From CAMCYM01 sp964405405 (GTDB lineage Bacteria; Bacteroidota; Bacteroidia; Flavobacteriales_D; Sanyastnellaceae): a DNA stretch of 64,000 bases. The notes below the pieces were generated by a model. That model did no database searches. It was given only the letters and a program-made list of their open reading frames with translations, and was not told the DNA's origin. The stretch spans positions 62,001 to 126,000 of the forward strand of contig CAYONT010000001.1 of assembly GCA_964405405.1 (NCBI GenBank), written 5' to 3'. Position numbers and translations under genes: made by a program. The number at the start of each line of letters is the position of its first letter. Positions within the stretch are counted from its first letter, which is position 1. Positions 27,154-35,490 of this stretch are shown in pieces.

Positions 27154-27759
27154 ATGGCCTTTGAATTGCCCTCCCTCCCCTACGCCTACAATGCGTTGGA
27201 ACCGCACTTCGATGCAATGACGATGGAAATCCACCACGGCAAGCACCATGCGGCTTACACAAACAATTTGAATGCTGCCATCGAGAACACCCCGATGGCG
27301 GGCAAAGACATCGAAACCCTGATGCGGGAGCATTCGGACGTCCCCGCGGTGCGCAACAACGGGGGAGGTTTTTGGAACCACGACCTCTTTTGGAAGATTC
27401 TTTCGCCGAACGGAGGCGGTGAACCTACGGGTGCCTTGGCGGAGGCGATTGCCCGAGATTTGGGCGGTTTTGCCGCTTTCCAGCAAGCGTTCGCCCAAGC
27501 GGCGGCTACCCGATTTGGATCGGGCTGGGCATGGCTTTGTGTGCGCGATGGCAAGTTGGAGGTTTGTTCTACGGCGAACCAAGACAACCCCTTGATGCCC
27601 AATGTGGGCTGCAGCGGTCGTCCCATCCTGGGCTTGGACGTGTGGGAGCACGCGTACTACCTGAAGTATCAGAACCGCCGTCCGGATTACATCGCGGCCT
27701 TCTTTCAATTGATTCGTTGGGAAGAGGTGGCTCGGCGTTACGCGGAAGCCATCCGGTGA
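27154..27759 (+). CDS. Fe/Mn superoxide dismutase
   Basis: 201 aa. Metal ligands are seen in order: His in MEIHHGKHHAAYTNNLN, His in GGGFWNHDLFWK, and Asp/His in LDVWEHAYYLKY. It dismutates superoxide to oxygen and peroxide, cytoplasmic since no signal peptide is present. Iron versus manganese (or cambialistic) use cannot be decided from this. Its TGA overlaps the GTG start of ispD (GTGA). Confidence 0.96.
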   Translation: MAFELPSLPYAYNALEPHFDAMTMEIHHGKHHAAYTNNLNAAIENTPMAGKDIETLMREHSDVPAVRNNGGGFWNHDLFWKILSPNGGGEPTGALAEAIARDLGGFAAFQQAFAQAAATRFGSGWAWLCVRDGKLEVCSTANQDNPLMPNVGCSGRPILGLDVWEHAYYLKYQNRRPDYIAAFFQLIRWEEVARRYAEAIR

Positions 27760-28442
27760 GGCAGCAGGTCTTGGTCGTGGCCGGTGGGACCGGTACGCGG
27801 ATGCGCCAGCCCACGGCGAAACAGTTCATCGTCTTGGAGGGTCTGCCACTGTTGTGGTGGACCCTCCGGCGTTTTCGCGAAGCCCTGGGGGATGATGTGG
27901 ATGTGACGCTGGTGTTGCATGCCGACTTGATGCAAACGTGGCATCAGCTGCAAGCGACCCATGGTCCTGCCGGGGTGAAGCGGGTGGTTCCTGGGGGTGC
28001 TGAGCGGTTTCATTCGGTTCGCGCGGGGCTCGCGACCTTGGAACCGGGTGGGGTGGTGGGCATCCACGATGCGGTCAGGCCCTTCGTTTCGGTGGAGGTC
28101 ATCCGCCATTGTTTTGAAACGGCGGCGGCGCAAGGTTGTGCGGTGCCTGCGGTGGCCGTCAAGGACAGCATTCGGCAAGTCCACGGCGCGGCTTCCTGGG
28201 CCTTAGAACGGCAGGCCTTGCGCGCAGTCCAAACCCCCCAATGCTTCCAACTCGATCTGCTCCGTGCGGCCTACGAAGTGCCCTACCGCCCCGAGTTCAC
28301 AGATGACGCCAGCGTGTTCGAATTCGCCGGGCATCCCATCCATTTGGTTCCGGGGGATGAGCGCAACATCAAGTTGACCACGCCCGAAGACCTCGCCATC
28401 GCAGCAGCCTTTTTGCGTCAGGACCTGTCGACCTCGAGGTAA
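27756..28442 (+). CDS. ispD: 2-C-methyl-D-erythritol 4-phosphate cytidylyltransferase IspD
   Basis: 228 aa. The CTP-binding loop VVAGGTGTRMRQPTAKQFIVLEG, then RFHSVRAGL, the HDAVRPFVS block and DDASVFEFAG are IspD hallmarks (MEP isoprenoid pathway). The start is GTG at 27756, overlapping the SOD stop by 4 nt; no ATG gives a complete nucleotide-binding loop. The 3' end overlaps the convergent CPBP gene by 25 bp. Confidence 0.93.
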   Translation: MRQQVLVVAGGTGTRMRQPTAKQFIVLEGLPLLWWTLRRFREALGDDVDVTLVLHADLMQTWHQLQATHGPAGVKRVVPGGAERFHSVRAGLATLEPGGVVGIHDAVRPFVSVEVIRHCFETAAAQGCAVPAVAVKDSIRQVHGAASWALERQALRAVQTPQCFQLDLLRAAYEVPYRPEFTDDASVFEFAGHPIHLVPGDERNIKLTTPEDLAIAAAFLRQDLSTSR

Positions 28443-29356
28443 CGACGCCGGTTTTCCTGCCACCGGGCATGGCGCCAAATCCACCACCCTACGCCCACAA
28501 AAACCAGAGTGGAAACCAGGGCTTGCATGGTGTCGGTGGAATCCCAAGGTTGCTTCGCGGTATCCAATTGCTCGGCTACGTAATCGGGTCCCCAGAGGTA
28601 GGCGGCCACGACGACTCTTCCGTTGTTGACAGCGTGTCCCAACATGGCCGGTGCCAAGGAACCGGAGGCCAAGGTGACATAGCCTAGCAAGGCGCCCAGG
28701 AGCATGCGGGGCAGGAACCCTTCGAATTGGAGGTGGATGGCACTGAAGAGCAGGGCGCTGCCCCAGACTCCCACATGGACATTGCGCGCCCATCGGCCCA
28801 GGACCGGTTGGAGCACCCCCCGGAAGGCCAGTTCTTCGCACACAGCAGGCAACACGGCAACCACCACCATCGTAGCCAGCCAGGATCCGACGTCGGGGAT
28901 GTCGAGCAAGGCGATGGTGGTGGTGCGGGTGGCTGACTCCATCGATTGAGCCCACTGGAGCAGCGGGCCATCGGGAAGGAACGACAGGATCCAGGAATTG
29001 AGCCGCAGGGCGAGGTCGATGCCGGGTTGGCTGGCGGCGATGAGCAGGGCGCCGGCAGCCCACCAAGTCCAGCGGGGAACGCCGCGCCAGACCCAACCGG
29101 CCACCTGCGTCCCGCCGAAGAGCCAAGCAAAAAGGGCAGAGGCGCCTCCGAATGCGATGAGCTGGTTGAGCCCCTGTACCCACCAGGCAAAGTGGCGTCC
29201 TGCAGGGGTATCCCAGTTGCCCAGCCCTTCGATCCCCAGGGTGGCGCCTGCATACAGGGAACCCGCCGCCACCAGCGCCGTTCCGGTCAGGACCAGCGAA
29301 GAAAAGAACACCACCTGCATGCCGGGATGCATCCCGCGGAAAGCTTCGCGAATCAT
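28418..29356 (-). CDS. CPBP family intramembrane (Abi/Rce1-like) protease
   Basis: 312 aa, about eight hydrophobic helices. Motif 1 EELAFRGVL (Glu-Glu-x3-Arg) and the downstream HLQFEGF and GHAVNNG His motifs are those of CAAX/CPBP intramembrane glutamic proteases. The substrate is unknown; in bacteria these may process membrane peptides or act in quorum or self-immunity roles. The gene overlaps ispD at its 3' end by 25 bp. Confidence 0.9.
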   Translation of the reverse strand: MIREAFRGMHPGMQVVFFSSLVLTGTALVAAGSLYAGATLGIEGLGNWDTPAGRHFAWWVQGLNQLIAFGGASALFAWLFGGTQVAGWVWRGVPRWTWWAAGALLIAASQPGIDLALRLNSWILSFLPDGPLLQWAQSMESATRTTTIALLDIPDVGSWLATMVVVAVLPAVCEELAFRGVLQPVLGRWARNVHVGVWGSALLFSAIHLQFEGFLPRMLLGALLGYVTLASGSLAPAMLGHAVNNGRVVVAAYLWGPDYVAEQLDTAKQPWDSTDTMQALVSTLVFVGVGWWIWRHARWQENRRRYLEVDRS

Positions 29357-29360
29357 GCCG

Positions 29361-29368
29361 TATTTTTG
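29361..29368 (+). promoter_or_regulatory. -7 box upstream of dusB (TATTTTTG)
   Basis: Perfect TAnnTTTG on the plus strand in the 77-bp divergent gap, 65 nt before the dusB ATG. Confidence 0.5.
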
Positions 29369-29433
29369 CGCCGCAAGTTCGGCCAGAAACGGGTTTGGCC
29401 TGAAAAGCGAATGGCATCCTGCCCTGAGAACCC

Positions 29434-30441
29434 ATGGTGAAAATCGGATCCATCGAATTGGGTGAGTTTCCCCTGCTCCTCGCGCCCATGGAGGACGTGA
29501 GCGATCCGCCGTTTCGCTACCTGTGCAAGCAGTACGGGGCGGATTTGATGTACACGGAGTTCATCAGTTCGGAGGGGCTCATCCGCGATGCGGCGAAGAG
29601 CCGGGCGAAGTTGGATTTCTTCGCATACGAGCGTCCCTTGGGCATCCAAATCTTCGGCAGCGAGATCGATTCCATGCGGCAGGCTGCAGAAATTGCGGAG
29701 GCAGCGGGCCCCGATTTGGTGGACATCAACTACGGTTGCCCCGTGAAGAAGGTGGCTTGCCGGGGGGCGGGCGCAGGGATTTTGCAGGACATTCCGAAGA
29801 TGGTGGCCATGACCCAGGAAATTGTGGAGGCCTGCCGGCTGCCGGTCACCGTGAAAACCCGACTGGGCTGGGATGACCAGTCGAAGTTCATCGTGGAGGT
29901 TGCCGAACGGCTGCAAGATGTGGGCATCCAAGCGCTCAGCATCCACGGCCGAACCCGTGCCCAGATGTACAAGGGGGAGGCGGACTGGTCGCTCATCGGC
30001 GCGGTGAAGGAGAATCCCCGCATGCACATCCCGATTTTCGGCAACGGGGACATCGATTCGCCAGAGAAGGCGGTGGCTTACCGCAATCGGTACGGGGTGG
30101 ATGGCATCATGATCGGCCGTGCGGCCATCGGATCTCCTTGGTTTTTCCGGGAGGTGAAACACTTCATGGCGACGGGTGAGCATGCTTTGGCGCCGGGTTT
30201 GGCCGAGCGGGTGGAAGCGGTTCGAACGCACCTCGAGCGCAGCATCGCCTGGAAAGGGGAGCGCTTGGGCATCGTGGAGATGCGCCGGCACTACGCGAAT
30301 TACTTCAAGGGGTTGCCGGATTTCAAGCCGTTCCGCACGGCGCTGGTCACGCTCGACGAGCCGGAGGCGGTGCGGGAGGTCCTGGATGGCATTCCGGCCC
30401 ATTTTGCCGGCGCGGAGTTCAGCGGCCCAGTCGCCGAATGA
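29434..30441 (+). CDS. dusB: tRNA-dihydrouridine synthase (DusB-like)
   Basis: 335 aa FMN TIM-barrel enzyme reducing uridine to dihydrouridine in tRNA. LLAPMEDVSDPPFR (N-terminal FMN loop), NYGCPVKKVACRGAGAG with the catalytic Cys, TVKTRLGWDDQSKF, SIHGRTRAQMYKGEADW and GRAAIGSPWFF are present. Assignment to DusB rather than another Dus is by overall similarity. The 3' end overlaps the convergent permease gene by 23 bp. Confidence 0.93.
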   Translation: MVKIGSIELGEFPLLLAPMEDVSDPPFRYLCKQYGADLMYTEFISSEGLIRDAAKSRAKLDFFAYERPLGIQIFGSEIDSMRQAAEIAEAAGPDLVDINYGCPVKKVACRGAGAGILQDIPKMVAMTQEIVEACRLPVTVKTRLGWDDQSKFIVEVAERLQDVGIQALSIHGRTRAQMYKGEADWSLIGAVKENPRMHIPIFGNGDIDSPEKAVAYRNRYGVDGIMIGRAAIGSPWFFREVKHFMATGEHALAPGLAERVEAVRTHLERSIAWKGERLGIVEMRRHYANYFKGLPDFKPFRTALVTLDEPEAVREVLDGIPAHFAGAEFSGPVAE

Positions 30442-31651
30442 GCAAACGGACCATCGCGGCCGAGCCGGCGCCCCCCAAAATCCACACGACGGCCAGGATG
30501 CCGACGAGGTCCCAGGCTTCGAGGGCGACGGGGTAGGCGGGTACGATGGAGCCCTCCAGGGCGATCCAGCCGTAGCGCTGTTGTCCCAAAACGAGGGCCA
30601 CGCCGGTTCCGAGTCCCAGCAAGCCGCCTACACCGTTGATGAGGAGGCCCTGCAGGGAGAAGGCGCGTTCGATGCTGGGTTCGGGCAGGCCCATGGCCCG
30701 CAGGACTTGGATGTCCTCCCGCTTGTCGAGGAGGAGCATGGTGAGGGAGGCCATGACGTTGAACGCAGCGACGACGAGGATGAAACTCAGGATGGCGAAG
30801 GTGGCCCATTTCTCGGCGCGGTTCGTCTGGGTGATGAGCCGGTTTTTTTCGCCCCGGGTCCGGGGAACGACGTCGGGATGGGAGGCGGCGAGCGCGGAGC
30901 GCAGGGAGGCGGCCACGGCGTCCGGGTCGGAGCCCGGGGCGAGGCGCAGTTCGAAGCGGGAGACGGAGTCGGGTCGGTCGAACAGTTCCCGTGCGGTGGA
31001 GAGAGGGACCAGCAGGTAGCGGTTGTCGAGGTCGGCATTGATGGAAAACACGTCGGTGGCGAGCACCTGCACGGTTTCGAAGGCCCGTTCCCGGGCCCGG
31101 GCGAGCCGCGTGCCGCGGCGGGGGGCGCCGAGGGTCAAGAGGGTGGGCTGCTCCGGGGTGATTTGGGCGCCCAACTGGTTCCGGACGCCGAACCCCAGAG
31201 CCGCGCAGGGCATGCCGGACCGTTGGGCCTCCCACCGGCCCGAACGCAACGCAGTCTCGAGGGGCGTCACCGAGGTGAACCCCGCGTCGATGCCCAACAC
31301 CGCCGAGACCAACGGCTCTCCTTGCCCCATGCGCACCACCGCCTCGCCCTCCAATACCTGGCTCCACGCCACGACCTTTGGCCCTGCCGCCCCCGCCTCC
31401 AACCAATCCTGCAACCCGTTCGAGACCACCGAACCCTCTGCCGCCACCAGTGCCACATCCCCATCCAGCGTACCGAAAAGCTCCTCCACCACCCCCTCAA
31501 TGCCGTTGAATGCGCTCAACACCGCCACCATCGCCGCAGTCACCGCCGCAATCACAAACATGGAAATGCCCGAGATCAGGTGCACCAGATTGCGCGACCG
31601 GGTGCTGAACACATAGCGCCAGGCCAAACGCATTTCCAAGAGCACATTCAT
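30419..31651 (-). CDS. LolC/LolE-type lipoprotein-release ABC permease
   Basis: 410 aa. N-terminal RLAWRYVFSTRSRNLVHLISGISMFVIAAVTAAMVAVLSAFNG is the classic LolC/E start. A periplasmic domain follows, then three FtsX helices near the C-terminus (FAILSFILVVAAFNVMASL, LLINGVGGLLGLGTGVALVL, VGILAVVWILGGAGSAA). It would extract lipoproteins from the inner membrane with a LolD ATPase encoded elsewhere. Start ATG 31651 lies 5 nt after a perfect -7 box. Confidence 0.9.
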   Translation of the reverse strand: MNVLLEMRLAWRYVFSTRSRNLVHLISGISMFVIAAVTAAMVAVLSAFNGIEGVVEELFGTLDGDVALVAAEGSVVSNGLQDWLEAGAAGPKVVAWSQVLEGEAVVRMGQGEPLVSAVLGIDAGFTSVTPLETALRSGRWEAQRSGMPCAALGFGVRNQLGAQITPEQPTLLTLGAPRRGTRLARARERAFETVQVLATDVFSINADLDNRYLLVPLSTARELFDRPDSVSRFELRLAPGSDPDAVAASLRSALAASHPDVVPRTRGEKNRLITQTNRAEKWATFAILSFILVVAAFNVMASLTMLLLDKREDIQVLRAMGLPEPSIERAFSLQGLLINGVGGLLGLGTGVALVLGQQRYGWIALEGSIVPAYPVALEAWDLVGILAVVWILGGAGSAAMVRLLIRRLGR

Positions 31652-31656
31652 GCCAC

Positions 31657-31670
31657 CAAAGTTATCTTAG
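31657..31670. promoter_or_regulatory. overlapping divergent -7 boxes, 23-bp intergenic
   Basis: Minus strand TAACTTTG (31664-31657, 8/8) then GTGGC and the LolC/E-type ATG. Plus strand TATCTTAG (31663-31670, 7/8) then TCCC and the hydrolase ATG at 31675. The boxes share two bases. Both transcripts would be leaderless and the two polymerases could not bind together. Confidence 0.6.
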
Positions 31671-31674
31671 TCCC

Positions 31675-33033
31675 ATGCATCTCACACGCACGCTGGGGTC
31701 CCGGCTTGGTTTCTTGGGTTGGGTGCTGGGAACTTGGGCTCTTGCCCTCCCTGACGTCCCTGCCCAGTCGCCCTATTTTCCTCCGGCCACAGGGGAGTGG
31801 GAATCGCTTTCCCCGGAGGAACTCGGTTGGTGTCCGGAGGCGGTGACGGAGTTGACTGACTATGCGGCCGAGCACGGAACCCGTGCCCTCATCGTGCTCC
31901 AGGGCGGGCGGATGGCACTGGAATTGTACCTCAACGGGCACGGGCCAGACAGCCTCTGGTACTGGGCATCGGCAGGGAAGTCGCTGACCTCGTTTGTGGT
32001 GGGGCAGGCCCAAGCGGAGGGTTTCATCGACCTGGATGCGCCGTCCTCCACCTACCTCGGGACTGGATGGTCCAGCCTCACCCCGGAGCAGGAGGCGGCC
32101 ATCACGGTGCGCCACCATTTGACGATGACAACCGGGTTGGATGATGGGGTCGCCGATGACGATTGTACGTTGCCGGGGTGTTTGGCCTACCTGGCGGAGC
32201 CGGGCACCCGCTGGGCCTACCACAACGCCCCGTATACCTTGCTGCACACGATGTTGCCCAATGCCATCGGCACGTCGCTCCAAGCGTATATGCTGACCCG
32301 GCTGTACCAGCCCATCGGCATGTTGGGTGCATTCTACCCCTTGGGAAGCCCGTACAATGAGACGTTTGTCAGCAAGGCCCGGGACATGGCGCGCTTCGGG
32401 TTGCTGGTGGCGGCGGATGGGGTGTGGAATGGGCAGGACCTCCTGGAGAATCCAACGTATTTCGCGGACATGCTGTCGCCCTCCTCGGAGATGAACCCAG
32501 CCTATGGTTACTTGTGGTGGCTCAATGGAAGTGATTTCCACCGGTTGCCTCAGACGCAGTGGCCTTTCGCGGGTCCGCTCATCCCTCCCGCCCCTGCGGA
32601 CTTGAAATGTGCGCTGGGCAAGAACGACCAGAAAATCTACGTTTCCGATTCGCTGGACTGGGTGGTGGTTCGGCTCGGGGATTCGGCAGGATTGTCCCAG
32701 CTGGCGCTGTCTTCGTTTGATACTGGGCTGTGGGAGCGGCTCATGGCCCTGCCTTGTGATCCGGACCTTGGGGCCACGGAGGAACCCGCGCCACTAGAAA
32801 CCCACGGACCCTGCGGTGCCCAACGTGCCCGCCGTACTTATCCCGTTGCGACCACGTACCTTCCGGGTCTGGAGGTGACGACGCCTTGGACCGCCTTCGA
32901 TGCAGGCGGACGTTGGCTGGCAACCGGCGTGGGGCCGTCGGATTGGGGGGCTGTGGGGGGTTCATCGGGCACTTCCCTGTGGTACCTCCGGACTGATGCA
33001 GGCTGCGTGTACCGCCTGCATTCCACCCCTTGA
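31675..33033 (+). CDS. secreted serine hydrolase, beta-lactamase class C / DD-peptidase fold
   Basis: 452 aa with an N-terminal signal peptide (LGFLGWVLGTWALALPDVPAQ). Nucleophile motif SAGKS (SxxK), then YHNAPY (YxN), match the beta-lactamase/transpeptidase-like fold; the third motif is not obvious. The C-terminal ~90 residues, after residue ~365, form a separate Cys-containing segment. Known relatives include esterases, D-aminopeptidases and beta-lactamases; the substrate is not inferable. It ends 13 bp from the convergent rbfA stop. Confidence 0.85.
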   Translation: MHLTRTLGSRLGFLGWVLGTWALALPDVPAQSPYFPPATGEWESLSPEELGWCPEAVTELTDYAAEHGTRALIVLQGGRMALELYLNGHGPDSLWYWASAGKSLTSFVVGQAQAEGFIDLDAPSSTYLGTGWSSLTPEQEAAITVRHHLTMTTGLDDGVADDDCTLPGCLAYLAEPGTRWAYHNAPYTLLHTMLPNAIGTSLQAYMLTRLYQPIGMLGAFYPLGSPYNETFVSKARDMARFGLLVAADGVWNGQDLLENPTYFADMLSPSSEMNPAYGYLWWLNGSDFHRLPQTQWPFAGPLIPPAPADLKCALGKNDQKIYVSDSLDWVVVRLGDSAGLSQLALSSFDTGLWERLMALPCDPDLGATEEPAPLETHGPCGAQRARRTYPVATTYLPGLEVTTPWTAFDAGGRWLATGVGPSDWGAVGGSSGTSLWYLRTDAGCVYRLHSTP

Positions 33034-33046
33034 GGAGGGTGTCCCG

Positions 33047-33391
33047 TCAGAGGCCCCGCAGCGCCCGTTCCACCGCCTCCACGTGGTCGAGGCTGTCGTC
33101 GAGGTAGAAGTTGAGCTCCGGGATGATGCGCACCTGACGCCCCATCTTCTCGGCGAGTGCCTTGCGGATGCGCCAGCCTTCCTCCTTCACCTTCGCCAGG
33201 GCAGCAGCCTTGTCCGGAACCGCCATGAAACTGACATAGACCTTCGCCAAGGCCAAATCCGGTGCCATCCGCACCCCCGTGACCGTGATGAACATCCCGC
33301 CCAACCAGTCTCGGCTGTGTTTTTGAAAAATCAAACTGATTTCCCGGCGAACCTGTTCGGCTACTTTTTCTTGGCGTATGGAAGAGGACAT
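33047..33391 (-). CDS. rbfA: 30S ribosome-binding factor RbfA
   Basis: 114 aa single KH-like domain. N-terminal RQEKVAEQVRREISLIFQKH and the C-terminal IRKALAEKMGRQVRIIPELNFYLDDSLDHVEAVE are typical RbfA. It assists 16S rRNA 5'-end maturation and cold adaptation. The start MSSSIRQEK at 33391 is 4 nt after the hflX stop. Last gene of the operon that starts at 35417. Confidence 0.95.
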   Translation of the reverse strand: MSSSIRQEKVAEQVRREISLIFQKHSRDWLGGMFITVTGVRMAPDLALAKVYVSFMAVPDKAAALAKVKEEGWRIRKALAEKMGRQVRIIPELNFYLDDSLDHVEAVERALRGL

Positions 33392-33395
33392 GGAA

Positions 33396-34577
33396 TCAGA
33401 ATAGGAAATCGTTGTAAGGATAGCGTTGGATGTGGATGGCCTTGACCTGTTCATAGAGCAGTTCGCGCAGGGCATCCAATCCCGTTCGGTCGTGGGCAGA
33501 GACGAACAAGACCAACCGGTCGCTTCGTTCGAAACGCTCCCGAATGCCCGCCATCTGCTCCTCAGGCCCTGGGGTCTCAAATCCTCCGGGAGGAAGCTTG
33601 TCGATCTTGTTGAAAACCAGCACCATGGGTTTGTCAGCACTGCCGATTTCGGCCAAAGTGGATTCCACCACCGCGATGTGGTCTTCGAATTGGGGATGGG
33701 ATACATCCACCACGTGCAGCAACAAATCGCTCTCCCGGGTTTCATCCAAGGTGCTCTTGAAACTTTCGATGAGCGCGTGCGGCAGTTTCCGGATGAATCC
33801 TACTGTGTCGCTGAGCAAGAAGGGGAGGTTGTGCAGCACCACCTTTCGGACCGTTGTATCCAAGGTCGCAAAGAGCCGGTCCTCGGCAAACACCTCGCTT
33901 TTCGAAAGGAGGTTCATCCAGGTGCTCTTGCCCGCGTTGGTGTAGCCCACCAGCGCCACCCGGACCATGGCTCCGCGGTTGCCCCGCTGGGTGGCCATCT
34001 GCCGATCGATGTCCTGCAGGTCCTTCTTGAGTTGGGCAATCCGATCCCGCACGATCCGCCGGTCCGTCTCAATTTCCTTTTCCCCCGGTCCCTTCATCCC
34101 GATGCCCCCCTTCTGCTTCTGCAGGTGGGACCACATGTTGGTCAACCTAGGCAGGAGGTACTGGTACTGCGCCAGTTCCACCTGCGTCTTGGCGTGGGCC
34201 GTTCGCGCGCGCTGGGCAAAGATGTCCAAGATGAGGTGGGGCCGGTCCAGGATTTTGCGTTCTGGAATTTCCCGTTCGAGGTTGCGCAGCTGGGTGGGGG
34301 TCAGCTCGTCGTCAAATAAGATGATGTCGATGTCCGCAGCCTCCACGTAGTCCTTGATTTCCTGCACTTTGCCGCTGCCTACAAAGGTGCGTACATCGGG
34401 TTTGTCCAAGGACTGCAAGAACGTCCGGTTGCATTGGGCGTGTGCAGTGCTGGCCAGAAACGCCAGTTCATCCAAGTACTCCTCCACCTGTTCCCTCCGC
34501 TGTCGCTGGGTGATGAGGCCCACCAGCACACAGGTTTCCTCCCGCGGTGCCGTGGGGATCTGCTTTCTCTCCAGCAT
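33396..34577 (-). CDS. hflX: ribosome-associated GTPase HflX
   Basis: 393 aa. The HflX N-terminal domain (TFVGSGKVQEIK, DIIILFDDELTPTQLRNLE), the glycine-rich linker QKGGIGMKGPGEKEIETDRR, then the G domain with G1 GYTNAGKSTWMN, G3 DTVGF and G4 NKIDK are all intact. It splits stalled 70S ribosomes. Co-transcribed with rbfA, a sensible ribosome pairing, but also with two redox proteins upstream. Confidence 0.96.
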   Translation of the reverse strand: MLERKQIPTAPREETCVLVGLITQRQRREQVEEYLDELAFLASTAHAQCNRTFLQSLDKPDVRTFVGSGKVQEIKDYVEAADIDIILFDDELTPTQLRNLEREIPERKILDRPHLILDIFAQRARTAHAKTQVELAQYQYLLPRLTNMWSHLQKQKGGIGMKGPGEKEIETDRRIVRDRIAQLKKDLQDIDRQMATQRGNRGAMVRVALVGYTNAGKSTWMNLLSKSEVFAEDRLFATLDTTVRKVVLHNLPFLLSDTVGFIRKLPHALIESFKSTLDETRESDLLLHVVDVSHPQFEDHIAVVESTLAEIGSADKPMVLVFNKIDKLPPGGFETPGPEEQMAGIRERFERSDRLVLFVSAHDRTGLDALRELLYEQVKAIHIQRYPYNDFLF

Positions 34578-34579
34578 GC

Positions 34580-34963
34580 TCAGGGCTTCAAAGTCTCCAC
34601 GTGGTCGGCCAAGGCTTCGATCATCTCAGCAGTCAGAACGTCCTTGTGCGGGGGCATGGTCCCTTTTCCATACTGGATGAGGCCCACCACCGCTTCTCGA
34701 TCGAGGGTGGACAAGGCCAAATCCGGTGCACCCGCCAACATCTTCCGACCATCTGTCCCATGGCACAGGCTGCACTTCTGCTCGTACACCTTCCGTGCCT
34801 CCTCAGGAGCAACCACCACCGCTGAGCGCGAACCAGGGCCCGCGTCCTCGTTCGTTTCCGCAGGCGACGACCCTCCGCAACCCCATGCCGCTGCCAGCGC
34901 CCAGCCCGCGGCGAGCATCCCGATCCACCCCAGCCGGACCGGTGCCAAGCGTCGAACGGTCAT
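34580..34963 (-). CDS. c-type cytochrome lipoprotein
   Basis: 127 aa. An N-terminal signal with lipobox-like AAAWGC places it in the periplasm, lipid-anchored. One heme c site CSLCHG, and a downstream axial Met is likely in GKGTMPPHK. The rest fits the cytochrome c class I fold (PEEARKVYEQKC, ALADHVETLKP). The start is ATG 34963, 4 nt past the previous stop; an in-frame ATG at 34981 would overlap it. Electron carrier; its partner may be the membrane protein immediately upstream. Confidence 0.88.
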   Translation of the reverse strand: MTVRRLAPVRLGWIGMLAAGWALAAAWGCGGSSPAETNEDAGPGSRSAVVVAPEEARKVYEQKCSLCHGTDGRKMLAGAPDLALSTLDREAVVGLIQYGKGTMPPHKDVLTAEMIEALADHVETLKP

Positions 34964-34967
34964 GCCC

Positions 34968-35417
34968 TCAGAACCAGCCATACGGCTCAAATCCAGCGCG
35001 GAAGGGCCAAGGGATGGCGGCAAAAATGACCACCAAGGCCAGACCGAAGTACAGGACATGCTTTCGGTACTGGGTCTCCGGGTCTGTGGCCCGCTTCGCC
35101 AGACTGTGTCCCAGCGTGCCCAGCAAGATGGCCAGCAGCATCAAGACCAAATGCTCCATCCCAAAGAACCGGATTCTGGCATCTGCCATGGCACCCGGTT
35201 CGGAGAGGGCCGCAGGCCAATCCCGCAAAAAATACAAGGCCAGCCCGATGACCAACTGCAGGTGCAGCGTGATCATGCTGAAGAGGCCCAGTCGGGCTTG
35301 CAAGGGCGTGAATTGCCCGCTGCGGCGTTGTGAAAACGCCCGCAACCAAGTGGCAACCAACAGGGCCAGGGCGACCCATCGGAGGGTGCTGTGCAGGTGT
35401 TCGAGTCCAGTGTCCAT
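34968..35417 (-). CDS. four-helix membrane protein, cytochrome-b-like
   Basis: 149 aa with about four hydrophobic helices and scattered His (HLHSTLRW, ITLHLQL, MEHLVLML, LGHSLAK), a pattern of small Bacteroidota membrane proteins often labelled cytochrome b-like. Heme binding is inferred, not shown. It is the first gene of the operon with cytochrome c, hflX and rbfA. The start at 35417 is set by a perfect -7 box 4 nt upstream. Confidence 0.7.
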   Translation of the reverse strand: MDTGLEHLHSTLRWVALALLVATWLRAFSQRRSGQFTPLQARLGLFSMITLHLQLVIGLALYFLRDWPAALSEPGAMADARIRFFGMEHLVLMLLAILLGTLGHSLAKRATDPETQYRKHVLYFGLALVVIFAAIPWPFRAGFEPYGWF

Positions 35418-35421
35418 GGCC

Positions 35422-35429
35422 CAAAGATA
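35422..35429 (-). promoter_or_regulatory. -7 box 4 nt before ATG (TATCTTTG)
   Basis: Perfect TAnnTTTG followed by GGCC and the ATG at 35417. It directly abuts the gdhA terminator hairpin, so that hairpin fills most of the spacer in front of the box. Confidence 0.7.
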
Positions 35430-35464
35430 ACACCCCCTGAACCGCGGGTGGGCCCAGGGGGTGT
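35430..35464 (-). terminator. terminator hairpin after gdhA
   Basis: Perfect 10-bp arms ACACCCCCTG (35430-35439) and CAGGGGGTGT (35455-35464) with a 15-nt loop, downstream of the gdhA stop. On the minus strand it runs straight into TATCTTTG of the next promoter rather than a long U-run, so efficiency is uncertain. Confidence 0.6.
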
Positions 35465-35490
35465 ACCAAATATCCGTTGGGGCGTTGTCC

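Noticed and set aside
30176..31846. 556-codon plus-strand frame over the LolC/E-type permease
   Set aside because: Gln/Gly/Glu-rich shadow of the permease; the genuine dusB frame ends at 30441.
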